Shown here: positions 22,987 through 37,549 of the stretch, piece after piece
Layout: each line of letters begins with the position of its first letter
Position numbering within the stretch: the first letter of the stretch is position 1
DNA from: Tethya wilhelma
Taxonomy: Eukaryota; Porifera; Demospongiae; Tethyida; Tethyidae
Reading direction: 5' to 3'
Length of the DNA: 64,000 nucleotides
NCBI GenBank assembly: GCA_964030475.1
Contig: CAXIPT010000006.1
Location: 2,164,817-2,228,816, forward strand
The notes under the pieces: generated by a model
Databases searched by the model: none
What the model saw: only the letters and a program-made list of their open reading frames with translations
Told to the model about the DNA's origin: nothing
Program-made: the position numbers and the translations under genes

Positions 22987-24252
22987 ATGGCCTCTCTTGT
23001 TGAAGAGCTGAAACAGTACGTTGATACAGACGAGGTGAAAGGTCTGCTTAGCGGCATCAAAGAGGCTGCAAACCTTATCAACAGTGATGAGGCTAAGAAG
23101 TTTGTCGGCTTTTTGACCAGCCCGGAGTTGTTGAAAGCTATTCCAGCTGCGGCGAACGTGTTGAAGCTTGTTGGCCAATTCATACCATTGATTGGTCCCG
23201 AGATTTGGATCGTTGGTGTTGCAGTAGACCTTCTCTCGCTGCTTGGCTCCTCAGGTGTGGACTCTCAGAAAGGAAAACTGGACGAAATAAGCAAACAAAT
23301 TCAGTTGCTTAGAGGGGATGTTCAAGAGGGCTTCAGGAACCTACAAACATTGATCGCAGCTCAACCATTCTTTCAGAATTTTCTAAAGCACTACAATAAG
23401 CTTGAAGCGCAAGTGAAACAGTTTGAAGAGCTTTTTCTTTCTAGTGATCGTGCTCAGCTGGAAATTACTGAAGAGCGTCTTCAACGCACTGCAAGTGAAA
23501 TCGAAATAAGCAAAGTTTTGCGAGAGCTGGATCAACTACAGGGGATCGTTAAGGGATTTAATTTCGGAAAACCTTTATTTGAACAGCTTTCAAATATAGT
23601 GAAACAACAAAAGGGGGAGGAGGTTCAAACTAGCATGATTGATCTTTTCTCTCAGTTTCAGGTTACGATTGCTTTGCAAATTCGGGTTCTCCGAATGGTG
23701 CAGTCGATTGCAGTATACAAGCGTGAACTCAAGCTGTATGCAAATGATATCAAAAAGTACCTGGAAATTATTGGAAGTCAACGAAAAGAAAGCGATCCTT
23801 TGCAGTTTTTCGAGAAATACTTGCAGCTGTTGATTCAAGGTGGCACATTCCACATCAAAGCAGAATACTATGTGCGAATGGACAACGGGAATGGTCAATT
23901 GTATGGCGTCGAAAAGAATCCTACCGATCAAGATACGTTCATTATCAAGCCATGTGATGATGATCCAGGTGCAGTTCTTATCCGAAACAAACAATACACC
24001 AGTCAATACATCATGATGAAGGAAGCAGAAAATGATTCTCCACTTATATCTACATCTGATACAGCTGACAAGCGAACGCATTGGATTCTTCATCCAATGG
24101 ATGTTGATAATATGACCTTCAGGCTGCGTACTACTATTCATCCCAAAGTATTTGTGTACATGTGGAATGGTGGCGCAAGGAAATTGTATGCTTCACAAGA
24201 TCTTGAGAAGTATGAAGGTCTAACCAACTTCCAGCTGGTCGAAGTTGCTTAA
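22987..24252 (+). CDS. Intronless gene: helical, possibly membrane-active N-terminal domain plus C-terminal beta-rich lectin-like domain
   Basis: This is a 421-residue single-exon protein without a signal peptide. Residues 1-130 are helical, with an amphipathic hydrophobic hairpin around 60-90 (LKLVGQFIPLIGPEIWIVGV). A coiled-coil-rich stretch follows (about 95-275, IQLLRGDVQEGFRNLQTL). The arrangement recalls helical pore-forming proteins such as the delta-endotoxin N-domain or jellyfish-toxin type. Residues about 285-421 contain short repeated strands (YYVRMDNGNGQLYGVEK, VFVYMWNGGARKLYASQ), suggesting a beta-trefoil or similar carbohydrate-binding fold. A TATA box lies at 22912 and AATAAA at 24284-24289. 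I do not recognise a named family. A toxin or innate-defence role is inferred from architecture only. The frame is intact. Confidence 0.8.
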   Translation: MASLVEELKQYVDTDEVKGLLSGIKEAANLINSDEAKKFVGFLTSPELLKAIPAAANVLKLVGQFIPLIGPEIWIVGVAVDLLSLLGSSGVDSQKGKLDEISKQIQLLRGDVQEGFRNLQTLIAAQPFFQNFLKHYNKLEAQVKQFEELFLSSDRAQLEITEERLQRTASEIEISKVLRELDQLQGIVKGFNFGKPLFEQLSNIVKQQKGEEVQTSMIDLFSQFQVTIALQIRVLRMVQSIAVYKRELKLYANDIKKYLEIIGSQRKESDPLQFFEKYLQLLIQGGTFHIKAEYYVRMDNGNGQLYGVEKNPTDQDTFIIKPCDDDPGAVLIRNKQYTSQYIMMKEAENDSPLISTSDTADKRTHWILHPMDVDNMTFRLRTTIHPKVFVYMWNGGARKLYASQDLEKYEGLTNFQLVEVA

Positions 24253-24283
24253 TTCGGTATTATTGTCAAGAGTGACTAAATTA

Positions 24284-24289
24284 AATAAA
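24284..24289 (+). terminator. Polyadenylation signal AATAAA
   Basis: A canonical AATAAA lies 32 bp after the stop codon of the intronless gene. Confidence 0.75.
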
Positions 24290-24343
24290 GGCTGATTTGC
24301 TGTATTTCAAGTCACTTAACTTTATACTAATTATTTTATAGTA

Positions 24344-24381
24344 ATACAAGGAGTAGGGCTCGCTTCGCTCGCCCACTCCTT
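24344..24381. repeat. Hairpin with GCTCGCTTCGCTCGC core
   Basis: ACAAGGAGT and ACTCCTTGT flank GGGCTCGCTTCGCTCGCCC, forming a nearly perfect 38-bp palindrome just after the intronless gene. It could act as a cruciform or be a solo terminus of a mobile element. Confidence 0.7.
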
Positions 24382-25028
24382 GTTTGTGTATGTTTATAAC
24401 TATTACTCAAACAATAGTAAAATTGATGAGCAAAGCTCAGGCTATTGTGTATAAATATTCTTCTATGCATGGTCAGTTGGCTTAGGACAACCTGTGCAGT
24501 TGAAGCAACACACAACAATCACATTAATACTGGCATAAGCAATTGGAAACTCAAAGGGAAGCAATGCTGCATGTGTATAAATTATGCACTGCTTAGTGCT
24601 ATGGTGCTACTTTGCTTTGGCCAGCTCAGCAATTTATCTCACTCCGTGACGTCACAAACGACCCTTTTCCGACTTCCGCCATTTTTGTAATCAGCTGGCA
24701 AAGAAACTCGTTATCTGTCTAGCTGTGTTTCGTGTACAGCGACAGAGAAGCAGACTCCTAGAAGCGAAATTTCTCCCCTCGCTACGCTTCTTTTGTGAAA
24801 GATTGGCTTCTCTATCATGCTTCTTCATCGGATACATACGCCACTGGTAAGCCTTGTCAGCGATCTCAAAAAAAGTTAACCTTACTTGTAGCGCCTGTGA
24901 TTTTATCCTAGGCTAGTGCTATCTAAGCTAGTTCTCTAGGCACACTTTTTATAGCTTGCATTTTTCACAGTCCAAAGAAAAAGTAGCGTTTTAGCTCGAG
25001 GTCGCATCACTTCCGGTGAACTCCCGTG

Positions 25029-25059
<31 letters not shown>

Positions 25060-25097
25060 CAGACACACAAAACTTTGCTTATAATATGATGTCAGGA

Positions 25098-25171
<74 letters not shown>

Positions 25172-26154
25172 CTGAGTTGGTGCATACATATATATATATA
25201 TGTGTTTGGACATTGTACAACTTACACGATTGTCAAGTTAATAGTTATACTAATATTAAGTTGAAATTGTTAGCTTTTGTTGTAATAACTCTTGGTATAT
25301 TTGATCATGATTGCGCAATTTTAACATCATATGCAGTGTCGTCATAACTAAACACGAAACACGGCTAGCTAGACAAGTTATTTTTTCTTCCCTATGATGA
25401 TTGCAAAAAAAAAAAAACCCCAAAAAAACAATGGTGAAAGCCAGTAATGGTTGCATGTCTGTGACATCACGTTTTAATCTGCAAATTGCTAGCTGGTATA
25501 CTGTATAGCCGAAATATTGATGGTTTACTTTGCAGAACTTAAAATATAAATTTTTAAATTTGATGATTTGCGCATGCACATAGTACTGTACATTCGTATA
25601 CGGCGGCCAAATATTGAAAAAAAATTGACGATTCAGACTTTGCCAGTGACAATCAAACTATCAAATTAAAACCCCCGTCAATATGGAATAGCAGTGAATC
25701 CAAGCTTTACTTTCGTACTATACAGATGTATAGCCTAGTCCCCATGTCCTCTGTATGCTACTATTGCTATTGGTCAACAGAGGAGGTACTGTACAACATG
25801 CATGGGCGTGTCAATTCAACACATGACCAAATCCGGTACCAAACTACAGTGGTAATGTGATCAGAATGCACTAATTGAGACTCGCATGTTTTACTGCACT
25901 TCCCCTGATTGCTCAATAATTTAGTTATTAGTTTGACGACCTTTACCAGACACATTTAGCAAGAACACGGTAAAGATTGTCAATGTACTGTAATAAATCA
26001 ATAGCAACATGCAAAAGGCTGGTAAACACAGATGGCCATGAAACCAGTATATATGACATATTAGACATAAGGAAGGAGCACACATCAAGGAAAGAGCGCA
26101 CGACAAGTAAAATGAATAAATGTTTATTACATGTTACGACCATAGCAGCCTTAC
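24382..26154. other. Intergenic DNA inside the broken PSMC6 locus
   Basis: The second half of PSMC6 (Walker B, sensor regions) should lie in this direction, but no matching exon is visible on the minus strand. The stretch has (CA)n at about 25029-25056 and (GA)n at 25096-25170. A CRE-like TGACGTCA lies at 24646-24653, next to CTTCCGCCATTTTTG. A plus-strand donor-like CTGGTAAGCC occurs near 24846. A transcript could start here, but no downstream exon is identified. Confidence 0.5.
25029..25170. repeat. (CA)n and (GA)n microsatellites
   Basis: (AC)14 at about 25029-25056, and GA repeats of about 70 bp at 25096-25170 interrupted by GTGA. Confidence 0.95.
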
Positions 26155-26926
26155 CAAACATCTCCCTGATAAGTCTTGCACTCTCTCCGATATACTTGTC
26201 CACTATAGCACTGGATACGACTTTCAGGAAATTAGCGTCTAATTGTTTTGCCACTGCCCTAGCGAGCAGGGTCTTCCCCGTCCCTGGGGGGCCATAGAGG
26301 AGGCACCCCTTGGGGGGCGTGATGCCCACACGAAGGAAGAGTTCGGGGTTCATCAGAGGGAGTTCAATCACCTGATGGAAAGACAAATGAGAAAAACAGC
26401 TTAGTATACTGAAGAGATTACTAGGATTTGCAGAGACAAACTGAGAAGATTACTAGAATTTACTGAGAAAATTGTACACATAGTAAGAAGGATCGATAAC
26501 AGATGGATTAGAATAAAACTTTACAGTTTACTGAGGAACACTGTGAAATAGATTTTGAAGATTACTAACATTTACTGAGAAATACACGTATTGAGAGGAA
26601 TACTAAGATTTACTGATTGAAGTCCAGTGAGTACACTTTGAAAAGATTACACTAAGATTTACTGAGAAGATTACTAAGATGTATACTGAGACAAACAGAC
26701 AAGATTACTAACATAATGATCAAAAATCCTAACAACCTCACCTCTCTTAACTCTCTGATCTGCTCGGAGAGACCCCCCACAGAGGAGTAGCTCACGTCAC
26801 CAGGGTCCTCGATGGACATGTTAAAGACGAGGGGATCCACTTCCCTCGGCAGTTGCCTCATGATGGTGAGGGTCGTCATGTCTAGAGCCACACGGGAACC
26901 TTGCTTCAACTTGGTCTTGTCAATCT

Positions 26927-26985
<59 letters not shown>

Positions 26986-28211
26986 ACAAGTAGCAAAGAT
27001 TTACAAAAATAAGCCTGGGCGGTGCTGAAAAAAGTAGGGAAACAATACATAGTGTTCATGCAAATTAAGCTACAATTGTCTATCAAGATCAGGAAAATAA
27101 CATTGGAAAATCGTACTGTAAACATTTTGAGACTCGGCAAATCAAGCTAGCCTTGTGCAAATCTTTGGTATTGGCTATGGAATCACCCAAAGGCAATAAA
27201 TAGCTCACAAACTACAGTATATCCAGCTAAACCAAATATTCCCCTTTTGTACCATTCTCCTGCATCCTACAACATATCGCGGACCATTGGATGCCTTCAC
27301 AATAACTGTAAGAAAAGAAACAACAGACAAGAAAAAAAAATTCACTACACATCTTTAGTTCAGTGGTCATTATTTAGAATAGCTCTTCATAAAACAAGAC
27401 CATACAGTACCCCCAAAGGAATGGAAGCATTGGCATAGAAGGTCTATGAAAATGGAACGGGAAATTTATATTGAGGGCCGGTTACTGTAAATTTGCATGA
27501 TCACAAGTCATCAGTTAACTTTAGTGGTCGTTATTTAGAGTTGTCCTACAGCTCCTCTTACACTTGTCCTCCGTGAGTTGCCTCAGGACCTCTCCTATGA
27601 TCTGCCCCACCCCACTCTGGAGGGACTTCAGGTCATCCTCGCTCTTGTCAAAGTCCCTGGTCAAATCTCTCAGATCTTCACGCACTGTGAGTGAGTGTGT
27701 GAGCGTGTGTGGGTGGAAACAAAGAAAAGTAATGTTAGACTACAGGTACGTTGTACTGCACATTAGCGGAATTTTGCAGTTTAGGGATGAAAATGGGAAT
27801 ATAGGGGAAGCTATATCTTTCATCACATTATGGTAAGCCTCTCTGGCTTCAAAATAGAGTATGCTTTGAGATCGGAAAAACAAGAATAAATGAAGTCTTG
27901 TAAAATGGATGGAGAAGAAACGTATTGAGATCCTTCATTACCTTTGTTCTAATCCACCAGAGGGTGGTATATGTTTCACATTAACAACACCCAATTCAAA
28001 ATGTGATACAGAAAAAAAACACTATCAAAAACAAACATAACACTAGTCATTTGAGGCAACACATTCACATACTTGTACACACAATAGCGCTTGAACAAAA
28101 CTACTCACATTTCTTCAGCTTGTCATCCAACTCCCTGTGCTCTATCAGCTTCTTACGGTAGTCCTCGAGCGCCTTGCTTCTCTTCTCTGCTGCTGATACT
28201 TCTGTAGCCAT
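26155..28211 (-). pseudogene. PSMC6: PSMC6 / Rpt4 (26S proteasome regulatory subunit 10B), 5' half only
   Basis: Five exons join in frame: 28109-28211, 27562-27684, 27253-27305, 26742-26924 and 26155-26371 (226 residues; human 389). They encode the N-terminal coiled coil, the OB domain ([27 protein letters not shown]) and the first part of the AAA domain, with an intact Walker A (GPPGTGKT) and ARLIREMF. Exon 5 ends at a good GTAAGG donor in phase 1, but no exon with Walker B (MDEIDA) or the rest is found before 20498. A decayed last exon lies at 20399-20498. Either this is a broken paralogue with a working copy elsewhere, or the assembly lost the middle. Exons 1-5 show no damage, so the break is recent or artefactual. 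A CRE (TGACGTCA, 28228-28235) precedes the start. Confidence 0.8.
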
Positions 28212-28227
28212 CTTTACATGTGGGTGA

Positions 28228-28235
28228 TGACGTCA
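28228..28235. promoter_or_regulatory. CRE-type site TGACGTCA upstream of PSMC6
   Basis: A perfect palindromic CREB/ATF site 17 bp before the PSMC6 start codon, in the 617-bp interval shared with divergent ZC3H11A. ATCACGTG (28243-28250) follows. Confidence 0.6.
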
Positions 28236-28828
28236 CGACGAAATCACGTGCACAACGTCTCAAATCATGTGACACGGCAGAAAAGTTCCAACTTCCAAAG
28301 TTGTTGTTTTTTGGTTCTTTTGCACGTTTTTCAAGGGCATACATTTTGTGAAAAGCTAACCAGTTGGTGCTAAACCTTGAAAGCGTGAAATTGGAGCCTT
28401 TTCAGTCAAGTATTAGGTAAGAAAAGCATGACAAATCTGTACTCATATAAAAGTTATAAAACAAGAAAAAAAATCGAAAAAATATATAGTTAGAGTGTAT
28501 ACTTACTGTATTGAGTGTATGTCAGAGCTAATTTGACATCTTTGTGCACACACACACACATACATACTTTATGACACGAACATCAACTTTATGGTGGTGG
28601 TTACTATGGTGGTGGTAATGCAACTGAACTGATCACGATGATAAATGTATGGTTGCCTGAATACCATATGACCGTCTTTACAAATAAAATAAAATAAAAA
28701 ATGCTCTGTTCTTCGTATAATATGGAGATTCTACTCTACTTCACTTGCCAGGGGTCAAGGTTTAAAGTTCACGGTTCGAACTTTTTTTTAAAAAAAAAGG
28801 AAAATATATCCTGCTGTTTCGTGTTACT

Positions 28829-32266
<3,438 letters not shown>

Positions 32267-32869
32267 CATTGGTTTACTGGAAAAAAACTTGTAAAACTTG
32301 CCTTACTGGTTTTTGTAACTTGTGTATTATACTTGTTTGACTGGTTTAAAACCCCATCTGACTTGTTTTAGGTACATGTATATACTAGTTTCAACTTGCT
32401 TATAAAGCTAGAGTGAATTGAAGTACATGACACGTACATACTAGGTCATGAATAAAAAATCATACAATTATTTTTTGTTTTTCAAACAAACTTATATATA
32501 TACACTTTTCAACAGTTACTATAATGCTCAGCTATTGTCCTGTAAAAATTATTAGATTTTCAATTATTTATCGAATTTAACAATCTATTTCATGTTTTTG
32601 TATCATGTTAAGCAAATAATTTTATGTATATACAATGTAATTTTTGTCTCAACAATTAATAACTAAAGCAATAATTATATTAAATTTTGACAGAAACTGA
32701 ACACTATACATGTACACTATAATTAAGAGACATCATAAAAATTATCTACAAAATTAATTAATGTCGTGCATGTGCAGTTTTTGACAGCTCATTACATCAT
32801 TGAAACTATAGTTATAGTCTATAAATAGAACAGTAAAACAGCAGTAGCCGTGGCCAACCTAGCCTCCGT
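32267..32869. other. Convergent intergenic region between ZC3H11A and GTF2A1
   Basis: About 600 bp of AT-rich DNA holding the 3' UTRs of both genes. A candidate AATAAA for ZC3H11A is at 32451. No further gene is supported. Confidence 0.6.
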
Positions 32870-35447
32870 CTACCAATCAGCTTCACCGTTCACCTTCTGA
32901 AAGATGTAATCATATCCTCCAAGGTGCATGATGCCATCTTTCAGCTGAAACTTCCACTTGTTCTTCACTCGATAAACCTGTTTGAAGAACAAGTTTGAAA
33001 GTAGAAAATAAACGCAAAAACAAAAATTATGGTTGAGAAAGATACTTAGTTTTTGTTGTATCGTACCCTTATGAACCATTATTGCAATCGTTCGTAAAAA
33101 CCTGACTTATCTCAGGTTTTACGAACAAGCTCAATGGTTACATGTGTGTATGTGAGTAACAGCCAAATTTTGTTGAACAGAACTCATTTAGAAAGATAAG
33201 CATTAAAGATTGCTGTTCACAACTTCACACAAAAATAATAATTCTAGTGGCAAACAATATTTAAAGACAAACTTTCATGCCAAGAAAGCTTGATCTGGAG
33301 TATACTGGTGACAAGTGAGAAATCCTTTTTTTTTCTTTCTTTCTTTTCTTACCTTCTCCCACTGGCAGACGATGGTGTCCTGGGTGTCAAAGTCTCCGCC
33401 CCCTTCTTTAGAGGCGTCCTCGTCGCTGACATCATCGTCAGAACAGAGAGGATCATCATCACCAGTATTCTGTGAGGGGTGAGGGTGTGAGGATGTGAGG
33501 GTGTGAGGGTGTGAGGGTATGAGGATATGAGGATGTGAGGGTGTGAAGGTGTGAGGGTATGAGGCATGAGGTTGTGAGAGTGTGAGAGTATGAGCAAGCA
33601 AGACTAATATTAGGAATGCTAAGTCACTGGTTCAATAACTCGCTAGAATGCCTGCATTAATGTTGGCCGGAATCTTCACTAAAATTCTTCACCAAACTTG
33701 CAAACATGCAGTGGATTTTGCTGCCTAATCATCAATTTTTCTCTGTGTATTGTACAAGTATCAACTTACAGCATCTCCAAGTTCATCCTACAATAGTGTG
33801 TGTGTGTGTGCAAACATAAAACATAAACAGATGCTCACAAGAGATCATGCTATTCTAATTAATGCACACCACTGACCCCTGAGCTGTCGTCAAACTCTGA
33901 GTCCTCTTCACTGCTGCTGCTGTCTCCTCCTATGGGGCCGTCAAGTTGAACTATGACCTTTGATGGCAGGGGATATTGTTTGGATTTCTTGGTACTAGTA
34001 CCGGAATGGAACTTTGATTCGGAACTGGAATGTGACTTTAGTTTAGATTTGGAACCAAACTGCTCTCGATTTTCATTCCCATGCTTTACAGTGTGTTTGT
34101 AATATTCATAATCATCTTCATCAGTTCGTGTGCTCGCAACTATCAAATCAGGTGGGAGCATTTTAGACGACATCATTTCCGATGATGTCATACTTGATGA
34201 CATCATAGTGGTAGCATTATCCTCGTCCTCATTATCATTAGGGTAGTCCCTGGCAATCAACGGAGGAAGGAGACCATCGAGTTGTACGACATCTTTGTCC
34301 TGATTAGAAGCAGCAGTAGGGGCTGAGGAGGCTGAGGGTTGTTGGTCACTGCTAGTTGAAGATGAAGATGGAGCCGTTTGGTTTTGTTTCAGTTGGTTGA
34401 AAGACATGATGTTTTGAAGAGGAATGAGAGCGATTCCTTGAGGGGTCCATTCCTTGCTGAAAGGATGCCAATTGCTGACCAACAGTGGAATTCATCAAAT
34501 TCTGCACATACACAGAGACAAAAAGAAAAACCAAAAACAAACTTTAACTTTTCTATCACCATAGTAAGCTATAGTACTTGGGCAGCTAAAACAAAATTAG
34601 TTTGTGCAAAAGTAAAAATCTTTTTTTACAAAACTTGAAGAACAAATTGTGTCCACTCGTACAGTATCACTGACCAGTGGAAAAGGCACAGCAGCTGGTA
34701 ATGAAGCTCCACCCCCTGACACACCTCCTCCAGAGGCGGCAGCAATGGCCGACACTTGTTGCAGCTGTTCTAGCACCCCCTGAGCGACGCTTGCAGCACT
34801 GACGTTGGCAGAGGCTTGCTGAGCAGCAGCCAACATACCTGGTGACATGAATTGTATGTATGTAATTGTAGTACTTAAATTAAATACACAAATTGCGATA
34901 AAAAATCTCTACTAGAACTTGTAATTAGAACCAATTAAATTAATACGCAATAATTCACGTTATTGTATGCAGAATTAATGAAGGCTTTCATAAATTTCAC
35001 AGCTAGCACAAGTGAAACCTTTCCATAAATATATTGTTACAGTACCATAATATGACATTTAACTCAAAATATTATACTAGTGTGTACGCATACTAATCCC
35101 TCTTGATTTGTGACAAAATTTCATTTTAAGCAAAATAAAAAAAAAAAAAAAGAAAAAAAGCAACAAACAAGTCAACAAACAAACAAACAAACAAACAAAC
35201 AAACAACCAACCTACCTACTACTTACCTGGATGAATCAATACTTGAGGGGTACCCTGTGTCGTAGTAGTGGGTGTGGCTCTGGGCGGAGCATGTTGAATG
35301 ACAGAGGAAGTGGTGCTATCGTGGGTGGGTGTGGCTTGTGATGGTGTGGATGCGGGGATGAGTGAGGGTGGGGAGGGGGGAGGACGACTGGAACTAGTGG
35401 AGGGTGAGGGGACGGGGCCTACAGAGACGAGGGGAGGGGGAGGAGGA

Positions 35448-35490
<43 letters not shown>

Positions 35491-35679
35491 TCCTACAGTT
35501 TTAAATTTTCCCTCTTACTGTGATTTTAGCGATAGGACTACTGTGGTGTTGTTGATGTTTGTGTGAGGGGTGTGGCTTTGAAGAATCAGTGGGTGTGGTC
35601 TTTGGTGGACGGGGTGGAGTATCAGGTTTAGGAGGACGACCAATTACACCAGTCAGGTTGAGTTTACCAAGCCAAATCT

Positions 35680-35743
<64 letters not shown>

Positions 35744-36777
35744 AAGAAACACTGATATCATACAAACTCTGCTAGCTAGTAGCAAACTACAGACAGTAAA
35801 ACACATTCTTTTCACAACAATTATTGTGCCACTTCCATACAAGAAACAATTATCAACTACTAGTATCAATCACAACTTCACTTCCTTAAACACTTCCCGC
35901 TACAGATCAACTGATTGATAACTCTTGAAAAAAAACCTGATTAAGTTGGAGTCGAATTCAGACCCAGGTCTTTCGAATCTTAGTCGAATGCTTTCACGAC
36001 TGAGCTACTAGAACTCATGGATATTTGAGGAGAGAATAGCAGTGTACACTAGAGATACATTTCAAACCTGATCTCAAGGCCTATATACATATACTGGACT
36101 GCAATGTTCTACATAGTACTTAATTCTACAGAGCCAATTCAAGCATAGCTAATGATTAATGAAATCCCCATGCCCCTATTCATTAATTACCTGTCGTAAC
36201 TCCTCCAATAGTTCAGGGTCTACCCCATCGTTTAGGTACTCCTCTTTCATATTTTTGACGACATCATCGATCACGTGTTTGTACAATGCTGCCTGTGGTG
36301 GTGTGAGGGTGTGATGGTGTATTGATGTGAGGGTGTGATGGTGTAATGATGTGAGGGTGTGAGGGTGTGATGGTGTATTGATGTGATGGTACATGTGGAG
36401 ATCATTGTACAAATTATAGTAATTGGTTGCCAAAATCAATAATCATAATTTCTGCACCAAAAAAATGATATATACTCGTCTGCAAAATTTTCTCTAAACT
36501 TTTGTTAAATACACATGTGTAGCTTTAGATAGGCTTGTCCGTAAAATTAGTCTAGAAACTGCTCTGAAAATCAATATTAGTATCCTTTACCAGTATGCTC
36601 ATATAAATCATATCATATGTGCAGTACACTCATAGGAGCTCAAACTAAATTTATGTACATGAAACATGTTGGTTAAAAAAACGTTTTCTGTCGCCAAATC
36701 TTCACAAAAATTGGGCTGTGCACTATATTTGCCGTGAGATTTACCAGGTTTTCCAAACTAGACGAGCCGCTTGCCAT
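32870..36777 (-). CDS. GTF2A1: TFIIA alpha/beta precursor (general transcription factor IIA subunit 1)
   Basis: TFIIA stabilises TBP on the promoter. Exons: 36745-36777 (MASGSSSLENL), 36191-36292 (AALYKHVIDDVVKNMKEEYL, the four-helix-bundle domain), 35519-35677, 35227-35449, 34675-34838, about 34490 to 33877, 33770-33787 (an 18-nt microexon, DELGDA), 33353-33469 and 32870-32977. The last two give DTIVCQWEKVYRVKNKWKF and LKDGIMHLGGYDYIFQKVNG, the C-terminal beta-barrel, ending EADW. The central part is Pro/Ser/Thr-rich. QLDG before an acidic SSSSEED run matches the Taspase-1 cleavage position of animal TFIIA. The 5' border of the sixth exon is unresolved: the first acceptor (about 34497) reads into a stop in phase, so an alternative acceptor or a sequence error is needed. 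Confidence 0.92.
33088..33126. repeat. Perfect-arm hairpin in the last intron of GTF2A1
   Basis: GTTCGTAAAAACCTGA, a six-base loop, then TCAGGTTTTACGAAC. One base of the left arm is unpaired. Confidence 0.8.
33480..33597. repeat. GTGTGAGG minisatellite at a GTF2A1 acceptor
   Basis: Roughly fourteen 8-base units next to the exon at 33353-33469. The unit is the same as in the CFAP70 array at 371-460. Confidence 0.85.
35683..35741. repeat. (GA)n microsatellite, (CT)n acceptor tract on the GTF2A1 strand
   Basis: About 58 bp of GA repeats immediately upstream (minus strand) of the exon starting at 35677. Confidence 0.95.
35941..36016 (-). other. tRNA-like sequence (pseudo-tRNA or SINE head) in GTF2A1 intron 2
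   Basis: On the minus strand TAGTAGCTCAGTCGTGAAAG resembles an A box and D-arm. A perfect TTCGA/TCGAA stem encloses a 7-nt loop CTAAGAT (anticodon position AAG). GGGTC-TGAATTC-GACTC forms a T-arm-like stem with a non-canonical loop. The acceptor stem does not pair well, so a functional tRNA is unlikely. Confidence 0.4.
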
Positions 36778-37009
36778 ATTTCACCAGTCAACGGAGCAGA
36801 GACTCCAACTTGCGCTGTTCCGAGTTCTCCTTTTATACTGACCACAGAGTTGTTCTGGACGTATCAAATTACCCGTGATTTTGATTTTATTTTCTTCATC
36901 TATTTAACGGAAACTCTTTCCAGATAATGCGCACCTTCTGACGAAATCCCAATCCAGGCCTGATTTCTGGGCTCTTTCTGTCTTTCTAGTTCTCTAACCT
37001 GATTTACCT

Positions 37010-37549
37010 AAAAATGTGAGTCTATGAAAAGTGCAATGTATGCATGTTATTTGTGCATACACATATCTGTGTTAGCAATGCTGCAAAAGTATTCAAACCA
37101 TTAGGTTACATAATTTCGTAGTGTATAAATATCTTAGTATGCTCAACTTGAACTATAGTCTCATTCCTAGGCTCCCTTTTGACCTTTCATTCCACTTAAT
37201 TTCCAGAGAAGGAGCCTGGGCTCAAACCATAGTAACTTAAAGTCCACCTCGTTTGGGAATGTGGCTTTCCTATCAGTATCCAACTGATTTCAAAATCTCA
37301 AGCACCATTAAAAAGAGCTCTTGTTCTCCCCGTTCTTTTGATTGCTTTTTCAGTTTCCTACCCTTTACCAGTCAAAAGTTAGCTACTTTTGTCTCATAAG
37401 AAATTAAAGTATTATCATTATTTCACTTTCAGCGGCATTCTCAAACCAGACAGACTTTACCCTACTTTGCTCAAACTGTCCAAACTATAACATTTGCCTG
37501 TGATCTCTCTATCTCTCTCTCTCTCTCTCTCTCAGTCACAGAGACAATC
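37010..37549 (+). promoter_or_regulatory. COA3 5' UTR intron
   Basis: A donor in AAAAATGTGAGTCTATGAAA (about 37010) and a (CT)n acceptor ending CTCTCTCAG (37535) lie before the COA3 start codon. The same donor sequence recurs before the second COA3-like gene (about 42637). Both copies therefore probably keep a non-coding first exon. A MITE sits inside this intron. Confidence 0.55.
37238..37459. mobile_element. MITE family 1, copy f
   Basis: TAAAGTCCACCTCGTTTGGG at the left, AAACCAGACAGACTTTA at the right. It lies in the COA3 5' UTR intron. Confidence 0.8.

Noticed and set aside
24640..24850. Possible first exon of a plus-strand gene (ATGCTTCTTCATCGG up to a GTAAGC donor)
   Set aside because: No downstream plus-strand exon could be found before the divergent PSMC6/ZC3H11A promoter. 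It may be non-coding or chance.
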